Shown: in pieces, positions 39,328-48,808 of the stretch | How the letters are laid out: each line of letters begins with the position of its first letter | Position numbering within the stretch: position 1 is the stretch's first letter | DNA from: Hyphomicrobiales bacterium | GTDB taxonomy: Bacteria > Pseudomonadota > Alphaproteobacteria > Rhizobiales > HXMU1428-3 | Assembly (NCBI GenBank): GCA_021775425.1 | Contig: JAJFHX010000013.1 | Coordinates: 1 to 64,000 of the forward strand | Reading direction: 5' to 3' | DNA length: 64,000 bases | Position numbers and translations under genes: made by a program | The notes under the pieces: generated by a model | What the model was told of the DNA's origin: nothing | Seen by the model: only the letters and a program-made list of their open reading frames with translations | Databases searched by the model: none

Positions 39328-40679
39328 TTACAAATCACATCAAGCCCTTTGATAAGGCCTTCATAAGCGGTGTCCAATTGCGCGTCAGTGATACAATAAG
39401 GCGGCATCAGATAAACAACCGGGCCAAGTGGTCGAATATTTAAACCATGGGAGATATAATAATCTCGCAACTTCAAACTGGCTTCAGATTTATAGTCACC
39501 CGTTTCCCCGGCCAGATCAAATGCCAGTAAAGAGCCGCAAACCCGCACTCGCTCAGCTTTTTCATGTGAACCTAACCGCTCAGCAAATTGACGGTGCTTA
39601 TGTTCAATCTCTTGCAGGCGGGAAAGTGTTGCCTCTTCTTCGAACAACGAGAGTGAGCGGTTCGCAATGGCGCAGGCCAGTGGATTGCCGGTAAACGAGT
39701 GGCCATGTGCCAATGCTTTTGAAAAATCTTCACCAAGAAAGTTGTCATAAATATGAGTTGCAATAACGGTGACTGAAAGCGGCAATGTCCCTGCAGTCAG
39801 CCCCTTGGAAAGACAGATGATGTCAGGACGAATTTCAGTATGATGATGAGCGAATAATTTTCCGGTCCGCCCAAAGCCGGCAGCAATTTCATCAAAAATA
39901 ATCAGAATACCGGCTTGCCGTGCCGTGGTGACGACCTTTTCAATAAATGAAGGGCGGCAAAACCGCATACCTCCAGCCCCCTGAAATAAGGGCTCGATAA
40001 TCAGCCCTGCAATTTCATCACCTCTTTCAGCGATCAGCTTAGAAAGCGCATCAATCGACTCTTGCTCTCTTACCTCAACTTCATCGTCACCAATCCATGT
40101 CGGAGCATAGGGCGCAAGATGCACCTCAGTTAACAACCCATCGAACGAAGAGAAAAAACCGGAGCCCTTGCCAACCGCCATCGCGCCAAATGTATCGCCG
40201 TGATACCCGCCATCAAAGGCAATAAACCCGCGCCGCTTCCCCTCACCTTTATTTTGCCAGTACTGATATGCAACCTTCAGCGCCACCTCAACTGAGGTTG
40301 AACCATTGTCAGAAAAAAACACCCGTGAAAGCTCACCGCCAAGTGAAGTTGTCAGCGCCTCTGCCAGTTGAACAGCAGGTTCATGCGTAAACCCTGAAAA
40401 CATCACATGAGACATCTTTTCAGCCTGCTCGCGCATTGCCTGATTAATTGCCGGGTGGCAATGCCCATGCGTCACCGTCCACCATGATGAGATCAAATCG
40501 AGAATTTCATTGCCTTGGGTATCATAGAGAACAGCCCCTTTCGCGTGCGTTAAGGCAATCGGGTCGCTTTCTGTCTGATGCTGCGTAAAAGGATGCCAGA
40601 TATGGCGCTTGTCACGTTGCGCTAAATCGTCACTTTGAGTTAAAGTCTCTCGTTGTGCTAAGTCAATCGGATCAGTCAT
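39324..40679 (-). CDS. bioA: Adenosylmethionine-8-amino-7-oxononanoate aminotransferase
   Basis: Class III PLP aminotransferase that uses SAM as amino donor. The segments RHIWHPFTQHQT, SSWWTVTHGHCHP, the Asp motif LIIFDEIAAGFGRTG, and the PLP-lysine stretch ICLSKGLTAGTLPLS fit BioA. Length 451. It converges on the BioH-like gene with a four-base tail overlap, and its start overlaps the bioD stop region by eight bases, so bioD-bioA form one minus-strand unit. Confidence 0.96.
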   Translation of the reverse strand: MTDPIDLAQRETLTQSDDLAQRDKRHIWHPFTQHQTESDPIALTHAKGAVLYDTQGNEILDLISSWWTVTHGHCHPAINQAMREQAEKMSHVMFSGFTHEPAVQLAEALTTSLGGELSRVFFSDNGSTSVEVALKVAYQYWQNKGEGKRRGFIAFDGGYHGDTFGAMAVGKGSGFFSSFDGLLTEVHLAPYAPTWIGDDEVEVREQESIDALSKLIAERGDEIAGLIIEPLFQGAGGMRFCRPSFIEKVVTTARQAGILIIFDEIAAGFGRTGKLFAHHHTEIRPDIICLSKGLTAGTLPLSVTVIATHIYDNFLGEDFSKALAHGHSFTGNPLACAIANRSLSLFEEEATLSRLQEIEHKHRQFAERLGSHEKAERVRVCGSLLAFDLAGETGDYKSEASLKLRDYYISHGLNIRPLGPVVYLMPPYCITDAQLDTAYEGLIKGLDVICN

Positions 40680-41322
40680 GTAAACTATTTTCCATTTCGC
40701 CGGATGCCCATTGATGAACCGGCATTGTCGGTGCGATCGCAGAAAGGGCCTTCGAGGAAAGTTCAGTTAGTTGCGGTATTTCCCCAAGCACTGCAACACC
40801 GCCAAAATGACAGATCGCCGCTTTATTCGCCTCGTTTGGTTCTCCATTCAGTACCACACCGGCAATTTCAATGTTCCGCATCCTGAGGGTCTCTATAGTC
40901 ATAAGACTGTGATTAATCGTGCCAAGGCTGGTGCGGCAAACCACAATCACCGGCAAGTTAAGATGAGCCATCATATCAATCATCAGCTCATCATCATTCA
41001 ATGGCACCAGCACGCCGCCAGCCCCTTCAACAACTAACGGTCTTTCTGTTTGGGGCAGAGAAAAATCAGAAACCTTAATCTGCACACCATCTATTCGAGC
41101 AGCAAGATGCGGAGACAGCGGCTCATTCAGCTCATACCGGCAGGGATAAATCCGCGTTTCTTCAACCCCGGCAACGCGCTGAACAAACTGGCTGTCAGTT
41201 TCCCCCATCAGCCCGGATTGAACAGGCTTCCAATAAGCGCCGTCAAGCCATTGAACGGCCCATGCGCACACAACACTTTTTCCAAGGTCGGTGTCAGTTC
41301 CGGTAATAAAAAAACCTCGCAA
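40672..41322 (-). CDS. bioD: Dethiobiotin synthetase
   Basis: ATP-dependent ureido-ring-forming enzyme. The P-loop FFITGTDTDLGKS starts at residue 3, followed by YWKPVQSG and VVEGAGGVLVPL. I place the start at the TTG at 41322 because an AGGAG ribosome site lies six bases upstream; the frame is open to 41406 with an unlikely 28-residue lead. Length is then 216, close to the family norm. First gene of bioD-bioA. Confidence 0.94.
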   Translation of the reverse strand: MRGFFITGTDTDLGKSVVCAWAVQWLDGAYWKPVQSGLMGETDSQFVQRVAGVEETRIYPCRYELNEPLSPHLAARIDGVQIKVSDFSLPQTERPLVVEGAGGVLVPLNDDELMIDMMAHLNLPVIVVCRTSLGTINHSLMTIETLRMRNIEIAGVVLNGEPNEANKAAICHFGGVAVLGEIPQLTELSSKALSAIAPTMPVHQWASGEMENSLHD

Positions 41323-41542
41323 ACTTTTGCTCCTGCTCAATCTAAAGCCATTCGTCTGAATGTTGAAACACAGTGACTGAACTCTGTAAAGAGCGAGACC
41401 CGTCAATCAGTCGAATAACAAACAGTCTTCCTAAAAATTAGCCGCGTATCAAATGAGAAAGTAATTTTTTCTTAAATGATGAACCAAAATAAAACTCAGC
41501 CGACAAATAAATATAAGCAACTTTATATTTGAGGAGATTATA

Positions 41543-41902
41543 ATGAGAACCTATCTGAAAACGTCTGCAACAACGGGCCGCAAACTAAGCATGGCGATGT
41601 CGGCCGTTGCCATTCTGTCAATCGTCAGCCTTTCATCTGTAGTCCAGTCAACAGACGCAAAAGCCTATGCCTGCAAATCATACCCAACTCAGGCAGTTGG
41701 CGTTCGAAAATTGAAATTTAAAGCAAAAACAGTTTCAAGGCTGGGCTGGCGAAACAACGTGAAATCCCAATTCGGCATGCCATGGTCAGTCTGGAACATC
41801 GCCAAAGCTAAGCAAATACACTGTGTGAAGATTAGTGCGGGCGGTACCATGAAATGGCGATGTCTGACCTCCGCCAAACCATGTCTTTATGTCGTTCAAT
41901 AA
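41543..41902 (+). CDS. Small secreted protein of unknown function
   Basis: 119 residues with a clear signal peptide (about 1-42, ending STDAKA) and a basic mature part of about 77 residues with four cysteines (ACKSY, HCVKI, RCLTS and PCLYV), probably two disulfides. A good GAGGAG ribosome site and a strong terminator frame it as a single-gene unit. I do not recognise the family. Small periplasmic Cys-rich proteins of this kind with tryptophan motifs are common in alphaproteobacteria. Confidence 0.75.
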   Translation: MRTYLKTSATTGRKLSMAMSAVAILSIVSLSSVVQSTDAKAYACKSYPTQAVGVRKLKFKAKTVSRLGWRNNVKSQFGMPWSVWNIAKAKQIHCVKISAGGTMKWRCLTSAKPCLYVVQ

Positions 41903-41927
41903 TGTGCTGAGGAAAATTAACTGATGA

Positions 41928-41968
41928 AAGCCCTGCAAATCCGTTCAGCAATTTGCAGGGCTTAATTT
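41928..41968 (+). terminator. Strong intrinsic terminator of the secreted protein gene
   Basis: A 13-bp perfect stem (AAGCCCTGCAAAT / ATTTGCAGGGCTT) around a ten-base loop, then AATTTT. Confidence 0.92.
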
Positions 41969-42176
41969 TGACCAGAAGAGAAACGAGGTATCCATTTTAT
42001 AAATAAAATTTCAGAGTTGCAGACCAGAGTTGTCTAATAAAAATGGCTGCTTTTTTCGTGGTCTCATTCGAAACTAAAATCATATGACGTCAAAAGAAAA
42101 CCATTTATAGAATACACAATAGAAAATGAAGAAACGCATCAATCTGCAATTGGGAGAATCGAGCGCTTAATGTATA

Positions 42177-42701
42177 ATGGTGATTCGTAATGCGAGTACC
42201 TTTATCAACAATAACTCAAACCGTGTGGGGAGTTTGATGCGGCAAAGACTTGCACCAGAATCCAATCGTATCGCTGACAAACTATGGGCAGCGATGCGTG
42301 AAAATGAAAAGTGGTGGTCAGTGAACGATATTTCAACAGAGACCGGGGCCAGTGGAAGATATACAAGGCGTTATGTAAGGGCACTTAAAGAGGCAGGCTA
42401 TGTCGAAGCCTCTGATGAGGCAAAACGCTTTCAGTCGACCTATTACAAACTGATTAAAGACACAGGAGAAACAGCGCCGATTTTACGGGGCCGGGATGGC
42501 AGCCTTGCCGTTTATGATCCAAACCTTTCAGACATGACAGGCAATGAACTGGAAAATATTCGTGGTCAGCTCAATATGACGTTGCGCGAATTTGCAGACA
42601 TCATCGGTGTTCGCGATCCAAGAACCGTTCGTCGTTATGAAACGATGGATCATGTGCCGCCTCAGGTCGCGACCACGGCCAGAAAAGCCAATCAGCGCTG
42701 A
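42177..42701 (+). CDS. Two-HTH transcription factor
   Basis: 174 residues. The N-terminal winged-helix-like part (about 32-95: IADKLWAAM, WWSVNDISTETG, YTRRYVRALKEAGYVE) is followed by a linker and a C-terminal Xre-type helix-turn-helix (about 120-158: NELENIRGQLNMTLREFADIIGVRDPRTVRRYE). The arrangement resembles phage and plasmid regulators, but I can name no family. It is flanked by its own terminator downstream and the secreted gene's terminator upstream. Confidence 0.8.
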   Translation: MVIRNASTFINNNSNRVGSLMRQRLAPESNRIADKLWAAMRENEKWWSVNDISTETGASGRYTRRYVRALKEAGYVEASDEAKRFQSTYYKLIKDTGETAPILRGRDGSLAVYDPNLSDMTGNELENIRGQLNMTLREFADIIGVRDPRTVRRYETMDHVPPQVATTARKANQR

Positions 42702-42746
42702 TTGAATAAGCAAACCGTAAATGCTGGTTTGCAATAGCTTAATCTA

Positions 42747-42790
42747 CAAAAGGCCTTTTTTGCCAGTCCTGGCAGAAAAGCGCCTTTTTG
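42747..42790 (+). terminator. Long intrinsic terminator of the HTH gene
   Basis: A roughly 19-bp interrupted stem: CAAAAGGC, CTTTT and TGCCA pair with TGGCA, AAAAG and GCCTTTTTG. Its descending arm supplies the T run. Confidence 0.85.
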
Positions 42791-43138
42791 TGCATAAGCG
42801 CTACAAAAAAACACCGCAGAAAAGTGCCATAGTAAAGCACCCAGTAATTTACCGAAGAAAGTACACCTTCCAAATATCAATTCTACAGGTGAGCCATCAA
42901 AAGTTCTTCATTGACAGTCAGCATTGTCAGTTATCAACAATCTGCGCCAGGAACGGCTGAATAATTTCAATACAAATCAAATCAACGGCGCAACAATCTC
43001 TAAAATGAGAGTGCCAATATAGTCTTGCAGGTCCCTTTGCCACGCGCTATGACTGTGCATCAAATAAAGCACATCAATTGAGATGAGGGTGCGGTGCGAA
43101 ATTTTGCCCGCAAATCAAATAATTTAAAGGTCAGAACT
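42791..43138. other. Intergenic region upstream of gatC
   Basis: About 350 bases. A TTGACA at about 42913 could be a -35 element, but the -10 is poor. The open frame reaches back to 43094 without a ribosome site. No gene or RNA is recognised. Confidence 0.4.
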
Positions 43139-43426
43139 ATGCAAATTAATGAGGCCACGGTGCGAAAAATCGCTCATCTGGCACGTATTAAGGTCACCGA
43201 TGAAGAGGCAAAGTCACTTGAAAATGAGCTGAGCTCAATTCTTGAATGGGTCGAACAGCTAAACGAAGTTGACACAAACGACGTTGAACCGATGACAAGC
43301 GCTGTTGAAACCTCAATGATGATGCGCGAAGACGTTGTAACGGATGGTGGTTATGCTGGCCGGGTAACAAAAAATGCCCCTCTTAGCGAAGATAACTTTT
43401 TCGTAGTGCCGAAGGTTGTGGAGTAA
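43139..43426 (+). CDS. gatC: Asp-tRNA(Asn)/Glu-tRNA(Gln) amidotransferase subunit C
   Basis: 95-residue stabilising subunit of the GatCAB complex. The pattern [34 protein letters not shown] and VEPM matches GatC from end to end. The ATG at 43139 has an AAAGGT ribosome site; the frame opens earlier at 43094. gatA follows four bases on. Confidence 0.96.
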   Translation: MQINEATVRKIAHLARIKVTDEEAKSLENELSSILEWVEQLNEVDTNDVEPMTSAVETSMMMREDVVTDGGYAGRVTKNAPLSEDNFFVVPKVVE

Positions 43427-43430
43427 GCAG

Positions 43431-44909
43431 ATGAAAGATTTATTAGAACTCTCAATCGCCGATGCGCGCGAAGGTTTAAGCCAGGGTGACTTTTCAGCCA
43501 AAGAATATACGCAGAGCCATATCGAGGAAATCGAAGCGGCGAATGATGCTTTAAACGCTTTCATTCTGAAAACACCGGAAAAAGCCCTTGAAATGGCTGA
43601 GAAATCTGACGAACGCATCGCCAAAGGTGAAGCCGGCATTCTTGAAGGCATTCCGCTTGGCATTAAAGACCTCTTTTGCACCGAAGGTGTTGGCACAACC
43701 GCAGGCTCTCACATTCTGGATGGTTTCAAACCAACTTATTCCTCAACTGTGAACACCAATCTCTGGAACGCCGGTGCCGTCATGCTAGGCAAGCTCAATC
43801 TAGATGAATTTGCAATGGGCTCCTCAAATGAAACCAGCTATTTCGGCCCTTGCGTAAACCCATGGCGCCGCAAGGATGATCAGGTAAAGCTGGTGCCGGG
43901 TGGTTCATCAGGTGGTTCAGCTTCCGCTGTTGCAGCGCACCTTTGTGCTGGCGCGACAGCAACAGATACCGGCGGCTCCATCCGCCAGCCAGCAGCCTTT
44001 ACAGGAACAGTCGGCCTCAAACCAACTTATGGCCGGGTTTCCCGCTGGGGCATTGTTGCCTTTGCTTCCAGCCTTGATCAGGCTGGGCCCATCACCAGAA
44101 CGGTTGATGATGCCGCCATCATGCTTCAGGCAATGGCCAGCTATGATGAGAAAGATACCACCTCAGTTAATCTGCCGGTCCCTGATTACCAGGAGCAAAT
44201 GGCTGGTAAAATCAAAGGCTTAACCATCGGAATTCCAAAGGAATACCGGCTTGATGGTATGAGCGATGAAATTGAAGCCCTCTGGCAACAGGGGATTGAC
44301 TGGTATAAGGAAGCGGGCGCAAAAATTGTTGAAGTCAGTCTGCCGCATACGAAATATGCTTTACCGGCTTATTATATTGTTGCTCCAGCCGAAGCGTCTT
44401 CAAATCTGGCCCGTTATGATGGTGTGAAATATGGCCTTCGGGTTGAAGGGGATGACATCATCTCCATGTATGAAAACACCAGAGCCGAAGGCTTTGGCGC
44501 TGAAGTCAAGCGCCGCATCCTGATGGGGACCTATGTGCTTTCAGCCGGTTATTATGATGCCTATTATCTGAAAGCTCAAAAGGTGAGAACCCGCATCAAA
44601 CAGGATTTTGATGAAGCCTTTGAAAAAGTGGACATGTTGCTAACACCAACCACACCAAGCCCGGCCTTCGCTGAAGGTGAAAAATCCGGTGACCCGTTAG
44701 AAATGTACCTAAATGACATTTTCACAGTCACTGTGAACATGGCTGGTCTGCCAGGTATTTCGGTGCCGGCAGGCATGTCACAATCAGGTTTGCCGCTTGG
44801 CCTTCAACTGATTGGCAAACCATTTGATGAAGGCAATCTGCTAAAAGCCGCCAGAGTGATAGAACAATCAGCAGGTGAATTGCCAGAACCTGAGCGCTGG
44901 TGGTCATAA
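43431..44909 (+). CDS. gatA: Asp-tRNA(Asn)/Glu-tRNA(Gln) amidotransferase subunit A
   Basis: Amidase that supplies ammonia from glutamine to GatB. The Ser-cisSer-Lys triad is visible: Lys in [11 protein letters not shown], the serine pair in [15 protein letters not shown], and the signature [11 protein letters not shown]. Length (492) is standard. The start at 43431 is just after the gatC stop; an in-frame ATG at 43416 overlaps gatC and is unlikely. Confidence 0.97.
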   Translation: MKDLLELSIADAREGLSQGDFSAKEYTQSHIEEIEAANDALNAFILKTPEKALEMAEKSDERIAKGEAGILEGIPLGIKDLFCTEGVGTTAGSHILDGFKPTYSSTVNTNLWNAGAVMLGKLNLDEFAMGSSNETSYFGPCVNPWRRKDDQVKLVPGGSSGGSASAVAAHLCAGATATDTGGSIRQPAAFTGTVGLKPTYGRVSRWGIVAFASSLDQAGPITRTVDDAAIMLQAMASYDEKDTTSVNLPVPDYQEQMAGKIKGLTIGIPKEYRLDGMSDEIEALWQQGIDWYKEAGAKIVEVSLPHTKYALPAYYIVAPAEASSNLARYDGVKYGLRVEGDDIISMYENTRAEGFGAEVKRRILMGTYVLSAGYYDAYYLKAQKVRTRIKQDFDEAFEKVDMLLTPTTPSPAFAEGEKSGDPLEMYLNDIFTVTVNMAGLPGISVPAGMSQSGLPLGLQLIGKPFDEGNLLKAARVIEQSAGELPEPERWWS

Positions 44910-44911
44910 AA

Positions 44912-45220
44912 GTGGCAGAGATCTATTCAGCCATTGGTTTAGGGCCTCTGCTTTCGATCATCGGTCTTGTGATGGATGGGCTGGGCGTAATCATATCTCT
45001 GCGCCCCTATGCCTTCCAGACCAGAACTGAAATTGCCTATGAAACTGAAGCCATCCTGACAGCAGAATGGGACCATAACAGAACAGAGCAACAATGGTTA
45101 AGTACTGAGGTCGGCAAAACCAGATTGATGCAACGAAGATCAGCTAGGTTAGGGTTGTTTTTTCTGGCGGGTGGTTTTTTCCTGCAGGCGATCGGAAATT
45201 ATATTTGGGCCTCTTCATAA
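44912..45220 (+). CDS. Small membrane protein downstream of gatA
   Basis: 102 residues starting with GTG two bases after the gatA stop. Two membrane helices (about 6-28 and 80-99) flank a polar loop with YETEAILTAEWDHNRT. The frame is also open from within gatA (44900). Tight coupling to gatA suggests co-expression, but I know of no functional link. Unknown family. Confidence 0.7.
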   Translation: MAEIYSAIGLGPLLSIIGLVMDGLGVIISLRPYAFQTRTEIAYETEAILTAEWDHNRTEQQWLSTEVGKTRLMQRRSARLGLFFLAGGFFLQAIGNYIWASS

Positions 45221-45285
45221 GCTGGCTGGAAAAACGGAATAAACTGAATTGGTAAACCATCGAGAGAGTAAGTGAGAGAGTAAAG

Positions 45286-45603
45286 ATGACAGAACAAATT
45301 AAATCCCCTCAAACCTGCACCTCAATGGATGAAGTCCGCAAGGAAATCGACCGTCTTGATGAACAACTGGTGACCCTGATAGGTGAACGCTTCTCATATG
45401 TTGACCGTGCCTGGCAATTAAAAGACAATCCGGCCGATGCAACAGTACCCTGGCGCATTCAGCAAGTGATAGAAAAAGTTCGCCAAAAAGCAGAACAGAA
45501 AAACGTGCCACCAGAGTTGGTCGAAGCTTTATGGCGACAGATGATTGGCTGGTTTATTCAATATGAAGAAGAAAAGCTTGATGAAAAACAAAATTCAGAT
45601 TAG
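45286..45603 (+). CDS. Chorismate mutase family protein (AroQ/PchB type)
   Basis: 105-residue all-helical protein. It has the family pattern MDEVRKEIDRLDEQLVTLIGER, then SYVDRAWQLKD and VPWRIQQVIEKVRQKA. The active-site Arg, Asp and Glu positions look conserved. It may make prephenate, or act as isochorismate-pyruvate lyase if it is PchB-like; the sequence alone cannot separate them. The window also holds aroB and aroK, upstream in the same pathway, but 13 kb away. Confidence 0.85.
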   Translation: MTEQIKSPQTCTSMDEVRKEIDRLDEQLVTLIGERFSYVDRAWQLKDNPADATVPWRIQQVIEKVRQKAEQKNVPPELVEALWRQMIGWFIQYEEEKLDEKQNSD

Positions 45604-45807
45604 GTTCTGATTCTAATAATTTTTGTCTTCAGAAAATAAACATAAATACTGGAGACAAGTCTTGGTTCAGTTGGCACAAAGAACAAAAACAAATGCCCTT
45701 TTCTGAACCAAAAACAAGAACCTCTGGGGAGGGGTCCTTGAAAAGGGAGTGAGGTTTATTGGTCATTTTATGATCGCTAACTTCGCTCCCTTTATTATTT
45801 GCGCTTC

Positions 45808-46995
45808 TTAAGAACCTGTTTCTCCATTAATAATCCGCCAGAGATAATAAGCCGTTGAATGCAGCAGCGTATGCTTGCGCCCAAAGCGGACAATCACCAG
45901 ATCATAATCTGGAATGAGATAAACAAGCTGCCCGCCATGGCCGACAAAATAGGTAAACGGTCCCTTTATACTCTCTCCGTCACGATCAAGAATATCATGG
46001 CGCACATGCAGGCCATAAACACCTTCACGTAGCAATGAAGGCGCATAGCGTTTCGCGCTGATTAGCTTCTCCATTGAAGGAGAAAGAAACGGCTCATCTA
46101 CAGTGCCGTTTTTAGAAAGGTAAATTGCCACCTTGGCCCAGTCCTCAACGGTTGCGAACAAACAGCAATAGGGTGTCACGCTCCCTTCATTCGTATAAGT
46201 CCTCCACCTGGCATTGGCAGCCCCTGCCGGGCGCCAGATTTTCTCAGATAAAATCACATTCAGTGGTTTTTTATAAATGCGCGTTAGCATCAACCCAAGC
46301 AGGGCGGTATTCACATTCTGATAGTGGTAGCTAAGGTCAGCGTTATCGGCAATGCTGAGATGATCTCTGATGCCAGCAAGCCCCTCAATATGAAGTTGTG
46401 CCAGCAGCGTAAACGGGTTGGAGGCATCTTTATCAGGACCGCGCTTGGCATCTTTCGCCAGCGGTTTGGGCGGGCCTTTTTTCTCAATCTTCAAACCGCT
46501 TGTCATGGTCAGAAAATGTTCAATCGTCTGTTCACGTAGGTTCTTATCTTTAAAGCCGAGTAAATAGTCACCAATCTGGCTTTGGAGGCTATCAATTTCC
46601 CCCTCATCAATGGCTTTTAAAACCAGATAACCAATCAGGCTTTTGGCCATGGAAAATGAGTTGAATTGAGTGAGTGGATCAAAGCCCTCCTTAAAATAAG
46701 CATATTTCAATTGCCCCTTGTGATAGGCAACCAGAGCCTCCGTCTGATTATCAGTATTGAGCTGTTGTAACTCCCGGGCAGCGTCGCCCTGTTTGGGCGG
46801 CATGGGTTTTAGTTTTGGCGGCCATGCAATGGGTTTGCCGGTGACTTGTACATAAATGCCTTTGGCGGGCCATTTAGTAGCCGGAAACCCCTCTTCGGCA
46901 ATGGCGATCACATGTGGGTATTGATACGCGACACCGCCAGCTGCAATAGAGCCAAGCACAATCACAGCCAACACAAATATAAGGAGTTTTTTCAT
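45808..46995 (-). CDS. Membrane-anchored serine hydrolase, beta-lactamase/class C fold
   Basis: 395 residues with an N-terminal membrane anchor (3-25). The SxxK nucleophile motif is SMAKS (S115, K118), the YxN element is in YHYQNVNTALLG, and the third motif region is near FVGHGGQLVYLIPDYDLV (an HGG in place of KTG). Such proteins are usually esterases or D-aminopeptidase-like rather than antibiotic-resistance enzymes. It interrupts gatA and gatB on the opposite strand. Confidence 0.9.
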   Translation of the reverse strand: MKKLLIFVLAVIVLGSIAAGGVAYQYPHVIAIAEEGFPATKWPAKGIYVQVTGKPIAWPPKLKPMPPKQGDAARELQQLNTDNQTEALVAYHKGQLKYAYFKEGFDPLTQFNSFSMAKSLIGYLVLKAIDEGEIDSLQSQIGDYLLGFKDKNLREQTIEHFLTMTSGLKIEKKGPPKPLAKDAKRGPDKDASNPFTLLAQLHIEGLAGIRDHLSIADNADLSYHYQNVNTALLGLMLTRIYKKPLNVILSEKIWRPAGAANARWRTYTNEGSVTPYCCLFATVEDWAKVAIYLSKNGTVDEPFLSPSMEKLISAKRYAPSLLREGVYGLHVRHDILDRDGESIKGPFTYFVGHGGQLVYLIPDYDLVIVRFGRKHTLLHSTAYYLWRIINGETGS

Positions 46996-47182
46996 ATATC
47001 AGGCCCGAATTTTAAAATATTTCCAAAGCAATAGTCAAAAGCGTATGAAACATCAACTGCCCCATAAATGCAAAAAAAGCTGATGGTGCGAAAATAGAAC
47101 AGATTATATTGCCCTTCATGCAACATTACGGTAAACACAACTCTTCAAGCAAGTCCTGCACCTTATCTATCTGATCAAAGGC

Positions 47183-47202
47183 TGTTTTGAACGATCAAAA
47201 CA
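47183..47202. repeat. Inverted repeat upstream of gatB
   Basis: TGTTTTGA (47183-47190), acga, TCAAAACA (47195-47202). A perfect 8-bp-arm palindrome 64 bases before the gatB start; possible operator or stem in the leader. Confidence 0.5.
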
Positions 47203-47266
47203 TCTTGTCAAACGGCCAGAAGATATATAAGCAATTGCAGCGATTGAGAGAACAAAGAGGTCATCA

Positions 47267-48730
47267 ATGTCTGCTGAAAATACACACCTGGTCAAAGGCG
47301 CAACCGGTGAATGGGAGGTCGTTATCGGCCTTGAAGTTCACGCTCAGGTGACATCAAATTCAAAACTGTTTTCAGGCGCTTCAGCAGAATATGGCGGCGA
47401 GCCAAATGATCATGTTTCACTGGTTGATGCGGCCATGCCCGGCATGCTCCCGGTGATCAACAGGGAATGTGTTGATCAGGCCATCAGAACCGGTCTTGGC
47501 CTCAAGGCTGAAATCAACCTGTTTTCAAGGTTTGACAGAAAAAACTATTTCTACCCCGATTTGCCGCAAGGCTATCAGATTTCCCAGTTTCAATACCCGA
47601 TCGTCGGCGAAGGCACGGTTATTCTTGATATGAAAGACGGTTCAACCTTTGAAGTTGGTATTGAGCGCCTTCATCTTGAACAAGACGCTGGCAAAAGCAT
47701 GCATGATCAGCACCCAAGCTATTCCTATGTCGATTTTAACCGCACCGGCGTCGCGCTGATGGAGATTGTCTCCAAGCCCGATATGCGCACAAGCGAACAG
47801 GCCAGAGCCTATGTCACAAAACTGCGCACCATTCTGCGCTATCTCGGCACCTGCGATGGCAATATGGATGAAGGCTCAATGCGCGCTGACGTCAATGTAT
47901 CTGTGCGCCGCCCAGGCGAAGAGCTTGGCACCAGAACAGAAACTAAAAACGTCAACTCAATTCGTTTTATTGGCCAGACAATTGATTATGAAGTTGGCAG
48001 ACAAATTGATGTTCTGGAAGATGGCGGGACAATTGATCAGGAAACCAGATTGTTTGACCCAAAATCAGGCGTGACCAAATCCATGCGTTCAAAAGAAGAA
48101 GCCCATGATTATCGCTACTTCCCGTGCCCGGATCTGCTGCCATTAAAAGTGACGCAAGATCATGTTGATGAACTGGCCAAACACCTGCCCGAATTGCCGG
48201 ATGAGAAAAAAGACCGGCTGATCAGAGAATATGGTCTTAATAGCTATGATGCCGGCATTCTGGTGAGTGACAGAGCCTCGTCAGACTTTTTTGAAGCTGT
48301 CGCCAAAGGGCGGGACGCTAAACTCGCTTCAAACTGGGTAACAAATGACTTTTTCGGTCGCCTGAAAAAAGAAGGCAAAGACATCAGCGAAAGCCCGATA
48401 TCAGCAGACCAGCTTGGCGGTGTGATTGACCTGATTTCAAAAGGCGACATTTCCGGTAAAATCGCCAAAGATCTGTTTGAAATCGTCTGGGAAGAGGGCG
48501 GCGACCCGGCTGAAATCGTTGAAGCACGCGGCATGAAACAGGTGACAGACACCGGAGCAATTGAAGCCATTGTAGATCAGATCATCGCCAACAACCCGGA
48601 TCAGGTCGCAGGCGTGAAAGAAAAGCCGCAACTGATCGGCTGGTTCGTCGGCCAGGTGATGAAAGAAAGCAAGGGCAAAGCCAACCCGCAAGCGGTCAAC
48701 GAAATCCTGAAAGAGAAGCTTGGTCTTTAA
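47267..48730 (+). CDS. gatB: Asp-tRNA(Asn)/Glu-tRNA(Gln) amidotransferase subunit B
   Basis: Kinase and tRNA-binding subunit of GatCAB. The GatB signature VIGLEVHAQ is near residue 19, with [16 protein letters not shown] and [17 protein letters not shown]. The C-terminal YqeY-like tail begins around residue 340. Length (487) is standard. It is separated from gatC-gatA by about 2.4 kb including a reverse-strand gene, so it must have its own promoter; the AAAGAGG ribosome site is good. Confidence 0.97.
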   Translation: MSAENTHLVKGATGEWEVVIGLEVHAQVTSNSKLFSGASAEYGGEPNDHVSLVDAAMPGMLPVINRECVDQAIRTGLGLKAEINLFSRFDRKNYFYPDLPQGYQISQFQYPIVGEGTVILDMKDGSTFEVGIERLHLEQDAGKSMHDQHPSYSYVDFNRTGVALMEIVSKPDMRTSEQARAYVTKLRTILRYLGTCDGNMDEGSMRADVNVSVRRPGEELGTRTETKNVNSIRFIGQTIDYEVGRQIDVLEDGGTIDQETRLFDPKSGVTKSMRSKEEAHDYRYFPCPDLLPLKVTQDHVDELAKHLPELPDEKKDRLIREYGLNSYDAGILVSDRASSDFFEAVAKGRDAKLASNWVTNDFFGRLKKEGKDISESPISADQLGGVIDLISKGDISGKIAKDLFEIVWEEGGDPAEIVEARGMKQVTDTGAIEAIVDQIIANNPDQVAGVKEKPQLIGWFVGQVMKESKGKANPQAVNEILKEKLGL

Positions 48731-48766
48731 GTTTAGGGCGGGCTATCTTATCAATGGCACTGCTAT

Positions 48767-48791
48767 CCCTCACCACACAAAGTGGTGAGGG
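48767..48791. terminator. Bidirectional stem-loop between gatB and the methyltransferase
   Basis: A 10-bp perfect stem (CCCTCACCAC / GTGGTGAGGG) with a five-base loop, between two convergent genes. T-rich on one side only. Confidence 0.7.
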
Positions 48792-48808
48792 TAAAATATT
48801 AACGCAGC

